Shown piece after piece: positions 21,511 through 30,151 of a DNA stretch of 64,000 bases (its first letter is position 1; each line of letters opens with the position of its first letter). This DNA comes from Romanomermis culicivorax (lineage: Eukaryota; Nematoda; Enoplea; Mermithida; Mermithidae), in contig CAWUHX010000004.1 of NCBI GenBank assembly GCA_963922205.1, positions 1-64,000 of the forward strand. The letters run 5' to 3'. The notes under the pieces are model-generated. The model searched no databases. It was given only the letters and a program-made list of their open reading frames with translations, and was not told where the DNA came from. The translations under genes and the position numbers were made by a program.

Positions 21511-23241
21511 ATGCCTAACCAACAGGATCTTTCTGTACAACTTGAACAGACAGTAACCCAGTCACTACAAACCGTAATCAACCCATTAGCTAACCAGCTA
21601 CAACAGTTAACCAACCGTATAACTCGAACCGAAACCAACCAAAAACCTTTGATGATGTTTAACCCACTTTTAACAGGAAGGCCACCTCCACAATTTTCAG
21701 GAGCTTTTGGTGAATCTTTCACAGATTGGGCAGATCGGCTTAACCAATTCATGATACTTCATGGATCATCTGATGCAGCTGACAAATTTAAACTAGCTCT
21801 GCTTGAATCTCATTTAACAGGAGCTGCCTTAGCAACCTTCAAGGAGCTCCGACGCATGCAAAATGCGCCACAAACCTATCAAGAAGCCATAAACCGGCTC
21901 AAAACCGCTTTTCCTGATGGACGAGACAGTGATGTCCACCAACAACTCATTTATGATCGAGTTCAAAAACCAACAGAAACTGTTATTGAGTGCTTAGAAC
22001 ATTTAAAGTCACTCTCTCGGGCCGCCTACCCTAACCTTTCTGAACATGACCGTGATTCTATCATTAAACCTATTTTTCTTCGGGGGCTTAACCTGGCCAT
22101 ACAAGAGGGTATCCGTTTTCGAGAATTTCCCTCCTTAGAGGCAGCAGCAACCACTGCCCAGTATATAGAGTCACAGCTTTTTAGGAGGCAACTCCATAAC
22201 TCGTCTGCTAACACTAATGCAGTTTTAACTCCTTTTAAAGGTCACAACCATACCAACATGCGAACATCATCCAACCATAACCACAACCGTAACTGGCGTA
22301 ACCAAAACCGCTGCCACCAACAACAGCAACAACCAATGGTCCAACAACTAGTGCAGGCCCTGCTGCACAACCAACAGCTACCCAACCAACAGCTACCCAA
22401 CCAGCGACCACCACAACAGCGGAACCATCATCAACGCCCTCAAAACCGGACAGCAACCCAACCATGCCGTTTTTGTCCACTGCGGAACCACACCTCACAG
22501 GAATGCAGGCACAACCCAGCCAACATAAACCGCTGCACCATCTGTGGCAGCACTGGACACAATTACGCCACCTGTGATGTGCCTTGCAACAACTGCAGCA
22601 ACACCGGCCACAAATCCACACACTGCAGAAAGAGGCCAAGTAATGCAACAATTTTTACTAGAAATCAACCCTCTGATTTTTCTAGATCCAACCAACCAAA
22701 CCAAAATTGGGTAAACTCTAACCGAGTCCCTCAACCACTATCCTTAAACATATTGGATACAGATGATGATGGTCTTTTTACTCATCACCTGTTTAAGCAA
22801 CAACCACCTAACCATATTTGTTCCATAGGGTGCTCATGCTTTCAATGTCCAGAACATCGGGCATTGGTAACATCCAACCAAACAACATCAAAACCGACGC
22901 CCCCACCAACCAAACGACCCCGACCAGCAACACCAGAACAGTCACCATCAGTGGCAACAATCATAGCCAAAACAGAAACCGAACCTTTGACCACAAATGA
23001 CGAACCAATGGCTGAGATGCTGCTCCAACCACCAGCAGCAGAAGAAGTGGTCATGAGCATGGCCGAAGAAAATGCTCTACTGGGCATGCCACACTTGGAA
23101 CAACCAACCTCCTGGGCGGCTGAATGTTTTAGCCTTGAGGAACTTCGGCTCAGCCTGGTCGCCCTATTGACCTGGACACTGCGGCAGACTACAAAAAACC
23201 GGATCTGGAGCAGCAAATTCAACAGCTGCGAGCAGGAGTAG
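21511..23241 (+). CDS. gag: Element 1 Gag (capsid/nucleocapsid polyprotein)
   Basis: 576 codons from the first in-frame ATG. The start is supported because the related element 2 protein begins at the equivalent point. The structural protein packages the element RNA. The N-terminal half matches the Ty3/mdg4 capsid family (PPPQFSGAFGESFTDWADRLN, a LTGAALATF block, and LIYDRVQKPTETVIECLEHL). The C-terminal half is Gln/Asn-rich and holds three CX2CX4HX4C zinc knuckles in a row (CRFCPLRNHTSQEC, CTICGSTGHNYATC, CNNCSNTGHKSTHC) for RNA binding. The last 34 codons overlap the env frame, and the slippery heptamer at 23193-23199 lies in this overlap. Confidence 0.92.
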   Translation: MPNQQDLSVQLEQTVTQSLQTVINPLANQLQQLTNRITRTETNQKPLMMFNPLLTGRPPPQFSGAFGESFTDWADRLNQFMILHGSSDAADKFKLALLESHLTGAALATFKELRRMQNAPQTYQEAINRLKTAFPDGRDSDVHQQLIYDRVQKPTETVIECLEHLKSLSRAAYPNLSEHDRDSIIKPIFLRGLNLAIQEGIRFREFPSLEAAATTAQYIESQLFRRQLHNSSANTNAVLTPFKGHNHTNMRTSSNHNHNRNWRNQNRCHQQQQQPMVQQLVQALLHNQQLPNQQLPNQRPPQQRNHHQRPQNRTATQPCRFCPLRNHTSQECRHNPANINRCTICGSTGHNYATCDVPCNNCSNTGHKSTHCRKRPSNATIFTRNQPSDFSRSNQPNQNWVNSNRVPQPLSLNILDTDDDGLFTHHLFKQQPPNHICSIGCSCFQCPEHRALVTSNQTTSKPTPPPTKRPRPATPEQSPSVATIIAKTETEPLTTNDEPMAEMLLQPPAAEEVVMSMAEENALLGMPHLEQPTSWAAECFSLEELRLSLVALLTWTLRQTTKNRIWSSKFNSCEQE

Positions 23242-24638
23242 ATCAGCGTGAGAAGGAAGGTAACAACAAAACATTTCTTTCTACAACCAGTGCACAACCA
23301 AATGCCATCTTTAAGGGTCAACAAACCTCGACCACTGATGCGGAGAACCAAAGTGCAACAACATGTGGAAAACCAACATCAACACATGTGATAAAAAACA
23401 TTTTGTCACTATTCTGTTTTATGTTGTTGTGTTTATTGATGAACATGATGAAACCTGTTTGTGCACAACAAATTTGTGGTTTAACCAAATCGGGACATCC
23501 CTTGGAAGTCCCAAAACAAATCATTTGCAACCCACCCGAACCTGACCAAACCACAGTCACAGATTCACTCGTAACCGTTTTCACTCCTAGACATAACCCT
23601 CTGGTCGTAACTGCATACAAATGTGTATTACAACATAGAACCATATGCACAAACACCGGATTTCTTGGGAGTAAAGGAATTGTGGCAGATCAAACCCGTG
23701 TACAACATATTACACCCCAACAATGCAGGTCAACATTTGAGTCCAAAACCTTCGGACTCCATCATCTTATAGAAATAAAACCGGGACTTTGGTCCACTAA
23801 TCAAACTCTAGACATCGAGTTCAAATGGTGTTGCACAAACATGTGCAAAACCACAACAAATTTCCTGATCCAACAGGGCCAAATCGCCACATGGGACGGA
23901 ATAAAAGTCGTAAGCAATGTGGGCGATTTAGGAGGATGTAAAGCTTCGGTGGGTCACTGTATCAACGACGACGGATTAATCGTCTGGTCCAACAACGGGA
24001 CGGATAAAGTTTGTCCAGTTGAAGCCATGAAAACGTACAAAGCTCAAGTGAGTGATGAACATGTTATCATTGATGAGCTACAGGGTGCCTTTAAGATCAA
24101 GGGTCGCTTCCTCCAATGTCCAGAAATAAGGGGAGTAGTTACAACTGAACAAGGAGCTGTCTTACAGTTTCCTAGTCCCAATTTAACCAACAAACGACCA
24201 CGTCGTTCAACCACTAATAACAAACTACCACGTGGGGCCGTTTTGGTAGAAACCCCACCAAGACGTTCCCCTCCGCATGACAGGAGTCCAATTAACCTTG
24301 ACCCTGTCAACGCAAAATTAACATATTTGGAAACACGTATGCTCCAAAACGAGCTAACCAATTTTAGACGTGTTTGGACAGAACTGTGCCACCAAGCACA
24401 GCGAACCTTAGACATAACCTGGCAACTTTTGCGCCTGGATGCAACCATGGGCGCCAGAGCGTTTTTACAACGAACCGACATCATTGCAGAATTCACAGGA
24501 GATGCCTTAACCATATGGCCATGTCAACCGGCCAACATAACCAAAACATTCACAACCTATCAAATTAACCAAACTTGTTACAAATATTTGCCTGTTATGG
24601 TCAATGACTATAGTCTGTTTTTTGTGAAATGCTTCTGA
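23139..24638 (+). CDS. env: Element 1 envelope glycoprotein, N-terminal part (disrupted)
   Basis: This frame (-1 relative to gag) has no early ATG; it opens at 23139. A short hydrophilic linker precedes a hydrophobic signal-like segment (about 23391-23460) ending near VCAQQ. The ectodomain is Cys-rich, with N-glycosylation sites such as NQT, NGT, NLT and NIT. A furin-like RPRR/S motif (about 24197-24211) separates it from an alpha-helical second half. That half has WTELC.., TWQLLRLD and GDALTIWPC, a pattern like the central helix and following strand of class III fusion proteins (herpes gB, chuvirus G). It shares most of its length with the env part of element 2 (CGL..SGHPLE, CTNTGF.GS.GI, CC...CKT..N). 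A MITE inserted at 24611 ends the frame prematurely. Confidence 0.8.
   Translation, partial: GTSAQPGRPIDLDTAADYKKPDLEQQIQQLRAGVDQREKEGNNKTFLSTTSAQPNAIFKGQQTSTTDAENQSATTCGKPTSTHVIKNILSLFCFMLLCLLMNMMKPVCAQQICGLTKSGHPLEVPKQIICNPPEPDQTTVTDSLVTVFTPRHNPLVVTAYKCVLQHRTICTNTGFLGSKGIVADQTRVQHITPQQCRSTFESKTFGLHHLIEIKPGLWSTNQTLDIEFKWCCTNMCKTTTNFLIQQGQIATWDGIKVVSNVGDLGGCKASVGHCINDDGLIVWSNNGTDKVCPVEAMKTYKAQVSDEHVIIDELQGAFKIKGRFLQCPEIRGVVTTEQGAVLQFPSPNLTNKRPRRSTTNNKLPRGAVLVETPPRRSPPHDRSPINLDPVNAKLTYLETRMLQNELTNFRRVWTELCHQAQRTLDITWQLLRLDATMGARAFLQRTDIIAEFTGDALTIWPCQPANITKTFTTYQINQTCYKYLPVMVNDYSLFFVKCF
23193..23229 (+). promoter_or_regulatory. -1 ribosomal frameshift signal (A AAA AAC plus stem-loop)
   Basis: In the gag frame the codons are ACA AAA AAC, so the heptamer A AAA AAC (23193-23199) is in the exact register for tandem -1 slippage. 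The -1 frame is the env frame, open from 23139, while gag stops at 23239-23241. Ten nucleotides downstream a small hairpin GCAGC (23210-23214)/GCTGC (23225-23229) can form; a longer pseudoknot is possible but was not computed. The predicted product fuses Gag to Env-Pol. Confidence 0.75.
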
Positions 24639-24855
24639 ATTATGAAAGTGGAAAGCAAGTATTATTTCAGATTTCCATGATTTTCTGATAAACATTATAT
24701 CATATAGGACTGGAAATCTGTAGGCATACTGATCAAACCTTTAACAATTTTCAGAGTGAAAAATTTTACAGCAAGAGCCTTATGTAAACGATTTTGACTA
24801 CACTACTGATTTCTGCATCTTTTCTATTTGGAAGCACTTTATTAAAAACAGACTA
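24611..24855. mobile_element. 245-bp TA-duplicating MITE inserted in env
   Basis: TAGTCTGTTTTT / AAAAACAGACTA inverted ends with TA on both sides (24609-24610 and 24856-24857). It belongs to the same family as 18001-19266. It brings stops in the env frame and separates the ectodomain from the membrane-proximal part. It must postdate the young element 1. Confidence 0.9.
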
Positions 24856-24858
24856 TAG

Positions 24859-27800
24859 GTACTCTTCCAAACCCCAGGAGGACCTGACTTAGTGGAGTCC
24901 AGTCCAACAGTGCCTTGCTCTCATAAACCAATTGGGATCTTTAACCATGGCACTGAATGGTCAACCAATTCTGGACATATTCATGTCAGTCAAGTACCTG
25001 TCAGCCTTCTTTGGAAAGGTCAATACAAAGTTTTTGATTTTAACACGCCTAGTCTTTTCCAAGATACCTTGACCTCCGCACCAACCGTCAACTATGCACT
25101 TTTTGGACAGTATGTTTATAAAACCCAACAAATTGAAAGCATACTGAAGGTTTTGGTAAACTATACATCTGAAATGTCCATCAACCCAGATGCAGTGTAT
25201 CAAACCATTACAGGTGCTGGATCTGGTCTAAAACAATCCATAGAAGGGGCTGGAAATGCTATTGAACACATTATAACTGGAACCCAACAAAATTTTGCAT
25301 CCCAAATGAATGTCCTACTCAAAGGTCCACTCCAACTTGTGTTTAACATTTTAGTGGTTGCACTTATAATTTTTATTTTGGGATGTATAATATACTTCTT
25401 ACTTCAACAATATTTCTGTAGAGGGAATGGTGGTATTCATTTCCCACTTTTTCGGCCACTCCCACCAACCTTGGGATTGGGTGCAGCATTACTCAGGCTT
25501 GCACGGCTCAGAACCAACCGGCCACCATCCTACAGTACGGCCACAAACCGCGCCAGTGCTGTACGATATCAACCAAGTGCACCTGAAGAGGAAAAATTAT
25601 CTCACATCGTGGCATCAAATTGCTGCTTTGGTGAGTTGAGAACCCCTCACATTGATGTAAAGATCAACAACCAATTTACAGTATCAGCTCTTGTAGATAC
25701 TGGAGCTGTTTTTTCACTTATCGACCATAAGTTGGCTAAACAAATTGATGGCCTTATTGTCATCCCAACAAGCTTAAAACCTATTGCTGCCAATGGACAA
25801 CAAATCAACCTCCTTGGCGCAGCTTATTTAACCATCTCAACCTATGACATTAAAGAAAGGGTCATTGTCCACATACAGGAGAACAGTACAACAGATCTAC
25901 TCCTGGGAACAAATTTTCTCTCCCGTTTCTCAAACATACAACTTAATTGGGAAAAATCAACCATAACCTTCAAGGCACAACCCATACCATGCCTTGGGAT
26001 GTTGTTTAACCCTGCCAAACAAAGGCGTACTGTACATTTAGAGGACTATCTTCAAATAGACCCTCGATCAATTGTAAGAACCTTTACAAAAGTCCCTACA
26101 AATTATGTGACAGTATCTGAAGTCCAATTTGAACCTAAGAAATTGGAAAACCATAATGTTTATTTTGCGGCTTCTGTCAACAATGTCATTGATGGCTGTA
26201 TTCAAGTTCAGGTACTTAACCCCAGTAACCACCCGGTGAAACTGTACCCAAATACAACCATTGGGGAAGTAACCGTTTTCTTAGATGAAATTCTAACAGT
26301 AAAAGACGTGCCACATCGACAAACCCCTGCCGTAGGAACAAAACAATGGATTGAGCAAAATGCACTCATATCGCCAACCATACCTAACACTGAAAGGATC
26401 GGACTGGTCAACCTTCTGTCCAAATATCCAAAACTTTATGCCTCTAGTGAAAAAGATACCGGCAGAACCCAGCTGGTCAGGCACAACATTCACACAGGGT
26501 CAAACCACCCTATACGGAAATATCCTTTCCGAACAGCTCCAAAAGAGAAAGAACTCATAACCCAAGAAGTTCGAGCTCTTGAGCAAAACAACATAATCAA
26601 GAAAAGCACTTCACCATGGGCCACCAATGCTATCCTTGTCCGGAAAAAAGATGGGGGGCACCGCCTATGTGTGGATTTCAGAGGATTAAATGAAATAACC
26701 AAAAAGGATGTCTATCCTCTCCCAAGGATAGACGACATTCTAGATACCTTAGGGGGCATGAAATATTTTACAACCTTAGACCAGGCTAATGCCTATTATG
26801 CCATCCCTATTGCCCCTGAGGATAGAGAAAAAACCGCCTTTACAACACCTATTGGCCTGTTTGAATTTCAGTACTTACCATTTGGTCTCTGTAACGCACC
26901 AGCCACTTTCCAGCGGCTGATGGATGTGCTTTTATCTGGTCTACAGTGGCAAACATGCCTCGTATACCTTGACGATATTTTAATATTTGCAAAAACCTAT
27001 CCGCAAATGTTGGATCGTCTGGATGAGATCCTCAACCGTTTAAACAAAGGAGGAATGAAACTTAGGCTCAACAAATGCCGCTTCCTCTATCCAGAAGTAG
27101 AATATCTGGGTCATCGGATCTCTGAACATGGTGTATTGCCCGACTCAAAGAAGTTGGAGGCAGTAAAACAAATGCCAGTTCCAACCAAAACCAAAGAGAT
27201 CAAAGCCTTTCTTGGCCTGATCTCCTATTATCGGAAATTTATTCCAAACTGTGCACAACATTCTTATCCTTTGAACAAGCTATTGAAAAAGGATGTACGA
27301 TTTGCCCGGGGTCAAGAACAACAAACCGCATTTGACACCCTAATAACCGCATTAACCAACCCTCCAATTTTGGCTCACCCTGATTTTCACAAACCTTTTA
27401 TTTTACAAACTGACGCCTCAACCACAGGAATAGGTGCAGTTTTGAGTCAAATTGGGGCGGACAACAAAGAACATCCAATCGCTTATGCAAGCCGTCTGCT
27501 AAAACCCGCAGAAAAGAATTATCCCATAACTGAGCTGGAAACCTTAGCAGTGGTCGAATTTGTGAAACATTTTCGCCCATACCTCTATCAACAAGAGGTA
27601 GTGGTCGAAACGGACCACACTGCAGTTAAAGCAGTTCTTGAGAAAGAAAACCCTTCGGCTCGCATAGCAAGATGGGGATTAGCCTTAGCAGGCTTTAAGC
27701 TGGACATCCGTCCAAAGAAAGGTACTGCAAACCAAAACGCAGACGCCTTATGCCGTCTGCCTAACCCTAACCAAGAACAAACATTCGACATTGAAAAAGA

Positions 27801-29250
27801 TGCTTTCCACAGGCCATTGGAAGCTCTAGATGACCAAACCGTGTCATCAGTTCAAGTTCAGGTAGATATTAAACGATTACAACAGGCTGACCACGATCTT
27901 AACCAAATCCTCACTAACCTTAACCCAAACCAAATGGAACTTGAGGAAAACACGTTTAACCTACAAGATGGAATTTTGCATAAATTCGAATCGGGAATCA
28001 ACAAAGTGGTCATCCCAGCATCTTTAACCAGAGAGATCATCAAAACCCATCATGATGACCCTCTAGCCGGACATTTTAGCAGTCGCAAAACCATTCGACT
28101 TATTTCTCAAAAGTATTTTTGGCCAACACTTAACAAAGATGTCCAGGAATACTGTAAATCATGTCGCCTATGCCAGATTAATAAACCAAGTCGGCATAAA
28201 CCTAAGGCCACATTAAAACCCATAACTGTGTCTGGCCCTTTCGAAAGATTGGGAGTAGACTGCATGGGTCCCTTAACCATAACCGAAAAGGGTAACCGTT
28301 TTATTGTGGTCTTTATTGACCATTTTACCAAATATGTTGAGGCATTTGCAACCCCTGATATAACTACCTCAACAATCGCAAAACTTTTCGTAGCTAACAT
28401 TGTTTGTAGGCATGGGGCACCCCGTGTTTTACAGTCAGACCGAGGAACCGATTTCACCTCCAACCTTATGGTAGAAATCACAAAATTATTTGCTACACAA
28501 AAAGTGCACACAACTGCATACCATCCTATGGCCAATGGCGAAGTAGAAAGGTCAAACCAAACCTTGGCTACTCGCATCCGCATGTATATTGGAGAGAACC
28601 ATGCTGATTGGGACGAACACCTCCCATATGCTGTTTTTGCGACCAACATCCACGCAAATGAATCAACCAACCATACACCTTTCGAACTTGTGTATGGTCG
28701 AACTCCAAAATTACCAGTGGACACAACCTTAACCTACAACCCTCCACTGCACTTCATAGATATGGAAACCTACAATCTAGAAGTAAAACGTCATTTCACA
28801 CAGGCCTTAACCATAATCCAACAACAGATTCAAACCGCACAGGAGAAGTATGCACAAACATACAATAAACGAACCCACAACATCCACTACAAAATTGGTG
28901 ACCTAGTCCTGAAGGAATCCCAACGACAACCACGCCGAGGGCTAACACATAAATTTATGCCTCTATTTTTGGGTCCTTATGTAGTAACTAAGGTCAACTA
29001 CCCTAACATAACCATACGTGATGTCAACAAACCAAACATCACAGAAACCATTCATGTGAACCGTAGTAAACCATACATACCTCGCAACCCTGAGGCACAT
29101 AAACCCATAACCACAGAAAAGCAACGACAACGTTCATCACAAATGGCACCACCAACGTCCGAAGACCAAGAACAGGAGGATCAAACGAGGACGTCCGATT
29201 TTTTCAAGGGGGACCATGTCACAGATAGTGACCTTAGTGATGAATTTTAA
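24859..29250 (+). CDS. pol: Element 1 Env C-terminus fused to Pol (PR-RT-RNase H-IN)
   Basis: 1463 codons, opening at the MITE edge without an ATG; before the insertion it was continuous with env. Residue numbers count from codon 24892. First comes the membrane-proximal Env part (TPGGPDL.ESSP..PC) with a transmembrane segment at about 147-174. One retropepsin follows, with DTGAVFSLI (Asp 269) and LLLGTNFL. The reverse transcriptase has CVDFRGLNE and the catalytic YLDD at 692-695. The RNase H has LQTDAS (Asp 841) and NADALCRLP. The integrase has an HH-CC zinc motif (THHDD..., CKSCRLC), a D1123/D1183/E1219 triad with 35 residues between the last two, and a GPYVVT chromodomain-like GPY/F module. 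The stop codon lies 34 bp inside the 3' LTR. Confidence 0.93.
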   Translation, partial: VLFQTPGGPDLVESSPTVPCSHKPIGIFNHGTEWSTNSGHIHVSQVPVSLLWKGQYKVFDFNTPSLFQDTLTSAPTVNYALFGQYVYKTQQIESILKVLVNYTSEMSINPDAVYQTITGAGSGLKQSIEGAGNAIEHIITGTQQNFASQMNVLLKGPLQLVFNILVVALIIFILGCIIYFLLQQYFCRGNGGIHFPLFRPLPPTLGLGAALLRLARLRTNRPPSYSTATNRASAVRYQPSAPEEEKLSHIVASNCCFGELRTPHIDVKINNQFTVSALVDTGAVFSLIDHKLAKQIDGLIVIPTSLKPIAANGQQINLLGAAYLTISTYDIKERVIVHIQENSTTDLLLGTNFLSRFSNIQLNWEKSTITFKAQPIPCLGMLFNPAKQRRTVHLEDYLQIDPRSIVRTFTKVPTNYVTVSEVQFEPKKLENHNVYFAASVNNVIDGCIQVQVLNPSNHPVKLYPNTTIGEVTVFLDEILTVKDVPHRQTPAVGTKQWIEQNALISPTIPNTERIGLVNLLSKYPKLYASSEKDTGRTQLVRHNIHTGSNHPIRKYPFRTAPKEKELITQEVRALEQNNIIKKSTSPWATNAILVRKKDGGHRLCVDFRGLNEITKKDVYPLPRIDDILDTLGGMKYFTTLDQANAYYAIPIAPEDREKTAFTTPIGLFEFQYLPFGLCNAPATFQRLMDVLLSGLQWQTCLVYLDDILIFAKTYPQMLDRLDEILNRLNKGGMKLRLNKCRFLYPEVEYLGHRISEHGVLPDSKKLEAVKQMPVPTKTKEIKAFLGLISYYRKFIPNCAQHSYPLNKLLKKDVRFARGQEQQTAFDTLITALTNPPILAHPDFHKPFILQTDASTTGIGAVLSQIGADNKEHPIAYASRLLKPAEKNYPITELETLAVVEFVKHFRPYLYQQEVVVETDHTAVKAVLEKENPSARIARWGLALAGFKLDIRPKKGTANQNADALCRLPNPNQEQTFDIEKDAFHRPLEALDDQTVSSVQVQVDIKRLQQADHDLNQILTNLNPNQMELEENTFNLQDGILHKFESGINKVVIPASLTREIIKTHHDDPLAGHFSSRKTIRLISQKYFWPTLNKDVQEYCKSCRLCQINKPSRHKPKATLKPITVSGPFERLGVDCMGPLTITEKGNRFIVVFIDHFTKYVEAFATPDITTSTIAKLFVANIVCRHGAPRVLQSDRGTDFTSNLMVEITKLFATQKVHTTAYHPMANGEVERSNQTLATRIRMYIGENHADWDEHLPYAVFATNIHANESTNHTPFELVYGRTPKLPVDTTLTYNPPLHFIDMETYNLEVKRHFTQALTIIQQQIQTAQEKYAQTYNKRTHNIHYKIGDLVLKESQRQPRRGLTHKFMPLFLGPYVVTKVNYPNITIRDVNKPNITETIHVNRSKPYIPRNPEAHKPITTEKQRQRSSQMAPPTSEDQEQEDQTRTSDFFKGDHVTDSDLSDEF
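29205..29216 (+). other. Element 1 polypurine tract
   Basis: AAGGGGGACCA directly precedes the 3' LTR (29217) and would prime plus-strand synthesis. It lies inside the pol coding frame. Confidence 0.7.
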
Positions 29251-29957
29251 ATGAAGCGTAAAATAATTTCTCATTCATTATTTCATAACATGTTTCGTTT
29301 TTATTATATTCATTTCTCCATTTTTATTTTATCGTGCATTGCATCATAACTGGATTGTTCATAACTGAACATCAGTTAATTTCCATCAACATAGAGTAGT
29401 CACGTTGACAACCTAAACATAAAGGTGTCACGTGGAAACCTAATGGAAAAACAACCAGAAATAGAAATACTTAGAGAACAGAACCCGATTCTCCTACGTG
29501 AGGACTCCAACAACATCAATGTCCTAAATGCTATCTATAACCGAAAATAGACAACCTAAAATAGAATCAAAATATAGAAAGGACTGAAGATAAAAAACCC
29601 TCTTCAGTTCGAAGAAGAACAGTCGATAACATTAGTCGATTCTTCGCTGCTCGCTCAACCTTTCGCGAGCTCCCAACCAAATTTGCCCAACTTACTGTAA
29701 CCTAAGTAAGTAACCTATTTTAACCATACTCCAACCGAGTATATCAACCAACCTTAACCTGAACCTTCAACCCTTAGAGAACAACCTATCTCTTCAACCC
29801 AACCAAAACCGAACCTCAACCTCACAACCTAAGAGTGACGCAAGTGCACGGTTAAACTCCAAAATTAATCGTGTAATTAATTGTAATAAAAAAATAATTA
29901 ATTCTTGCGTTCTTCTTACAGTTTGTCCTATCCCTACACAGCCCCCGGGTAGTGACA
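29217..29957 (+). repeat. Element 1 3' LTR
   Basis: 741 bp. By eye it differs from the 5' LTR at five positions. It encodes the last codons of pol (…DSDLSDEF then stop). Confidence 0.95.
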
Positions 29958-29961
29958 TGTG

Positions 29962-30110
29962 TTACAATTGCGTAAAATAAGCAAAAATACGTTCCATTGT
30001 TGGCCAGAGCTGCAAAAGTGTTCTTATTGCTGCCTTCAATAAGTCTGGGTTGGAACATCTCTTTAGCAATGCCGGTCTGACCTACCCGCAATTGTTTATC
30101 AGGTGATCAA
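29962..30110 (+). pseudogene. hAT transposase remnant, right part
   Basis: It continues the frame cut at 20185, then after a frameshift reads NKSGLEHLFSNAGLTYP, matching the hAT C-terminal SSAxxERLFSxAG signature. A stop follows shortly. Element 1 was therefore inserted into a hAT transposon; whether the hAT frame was already broken then cannot be told. Confidence 0.65.
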
Positions 30111-30151
30111 GCAGAGCATTCATTGTTCTGCAAGTTGAATTTGGTTGAAAC

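Larger units (their letters stand above)
20186..29957 (+). mobile_element. Element 1: Ty3/mdg4-type LTR retroelement with gag-env-pol order
   Basis: 9772 bp, with 741-bp LTRs (20186-20926 and 29217-29957) and target duplication TGTG (20182-20185 and 29958-29961). I count five differences between the LTRs by eye (under 1%), so the insertion is young. Internal order: leader 20927-21510, gag 21511-23241, env in the -1 frame overlapping the gag end, then the rest of env fused to protease, reverse transcriptase, RNase H and integrase, ending in the 3' LTR. The host was already carrying a hAT transposon at the insertion site. A 245-bp MITE in env breaks the coding chain, so this copy cannot make the full polyprotein. 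Confidence 0.95.

Noticed and set aside
22235-22651. Minus-strand Cys/Val-rich frame antisense to gag zinc knuckles
   Set aside because: It is the antisense shadow of the Gln/Asn/Cys-rich gag region.
28107-28724. 205-codon antisense frame in the integrase region
   Set aside because: Low stop density antisense to a conserved integrase; no start context or homology seen.
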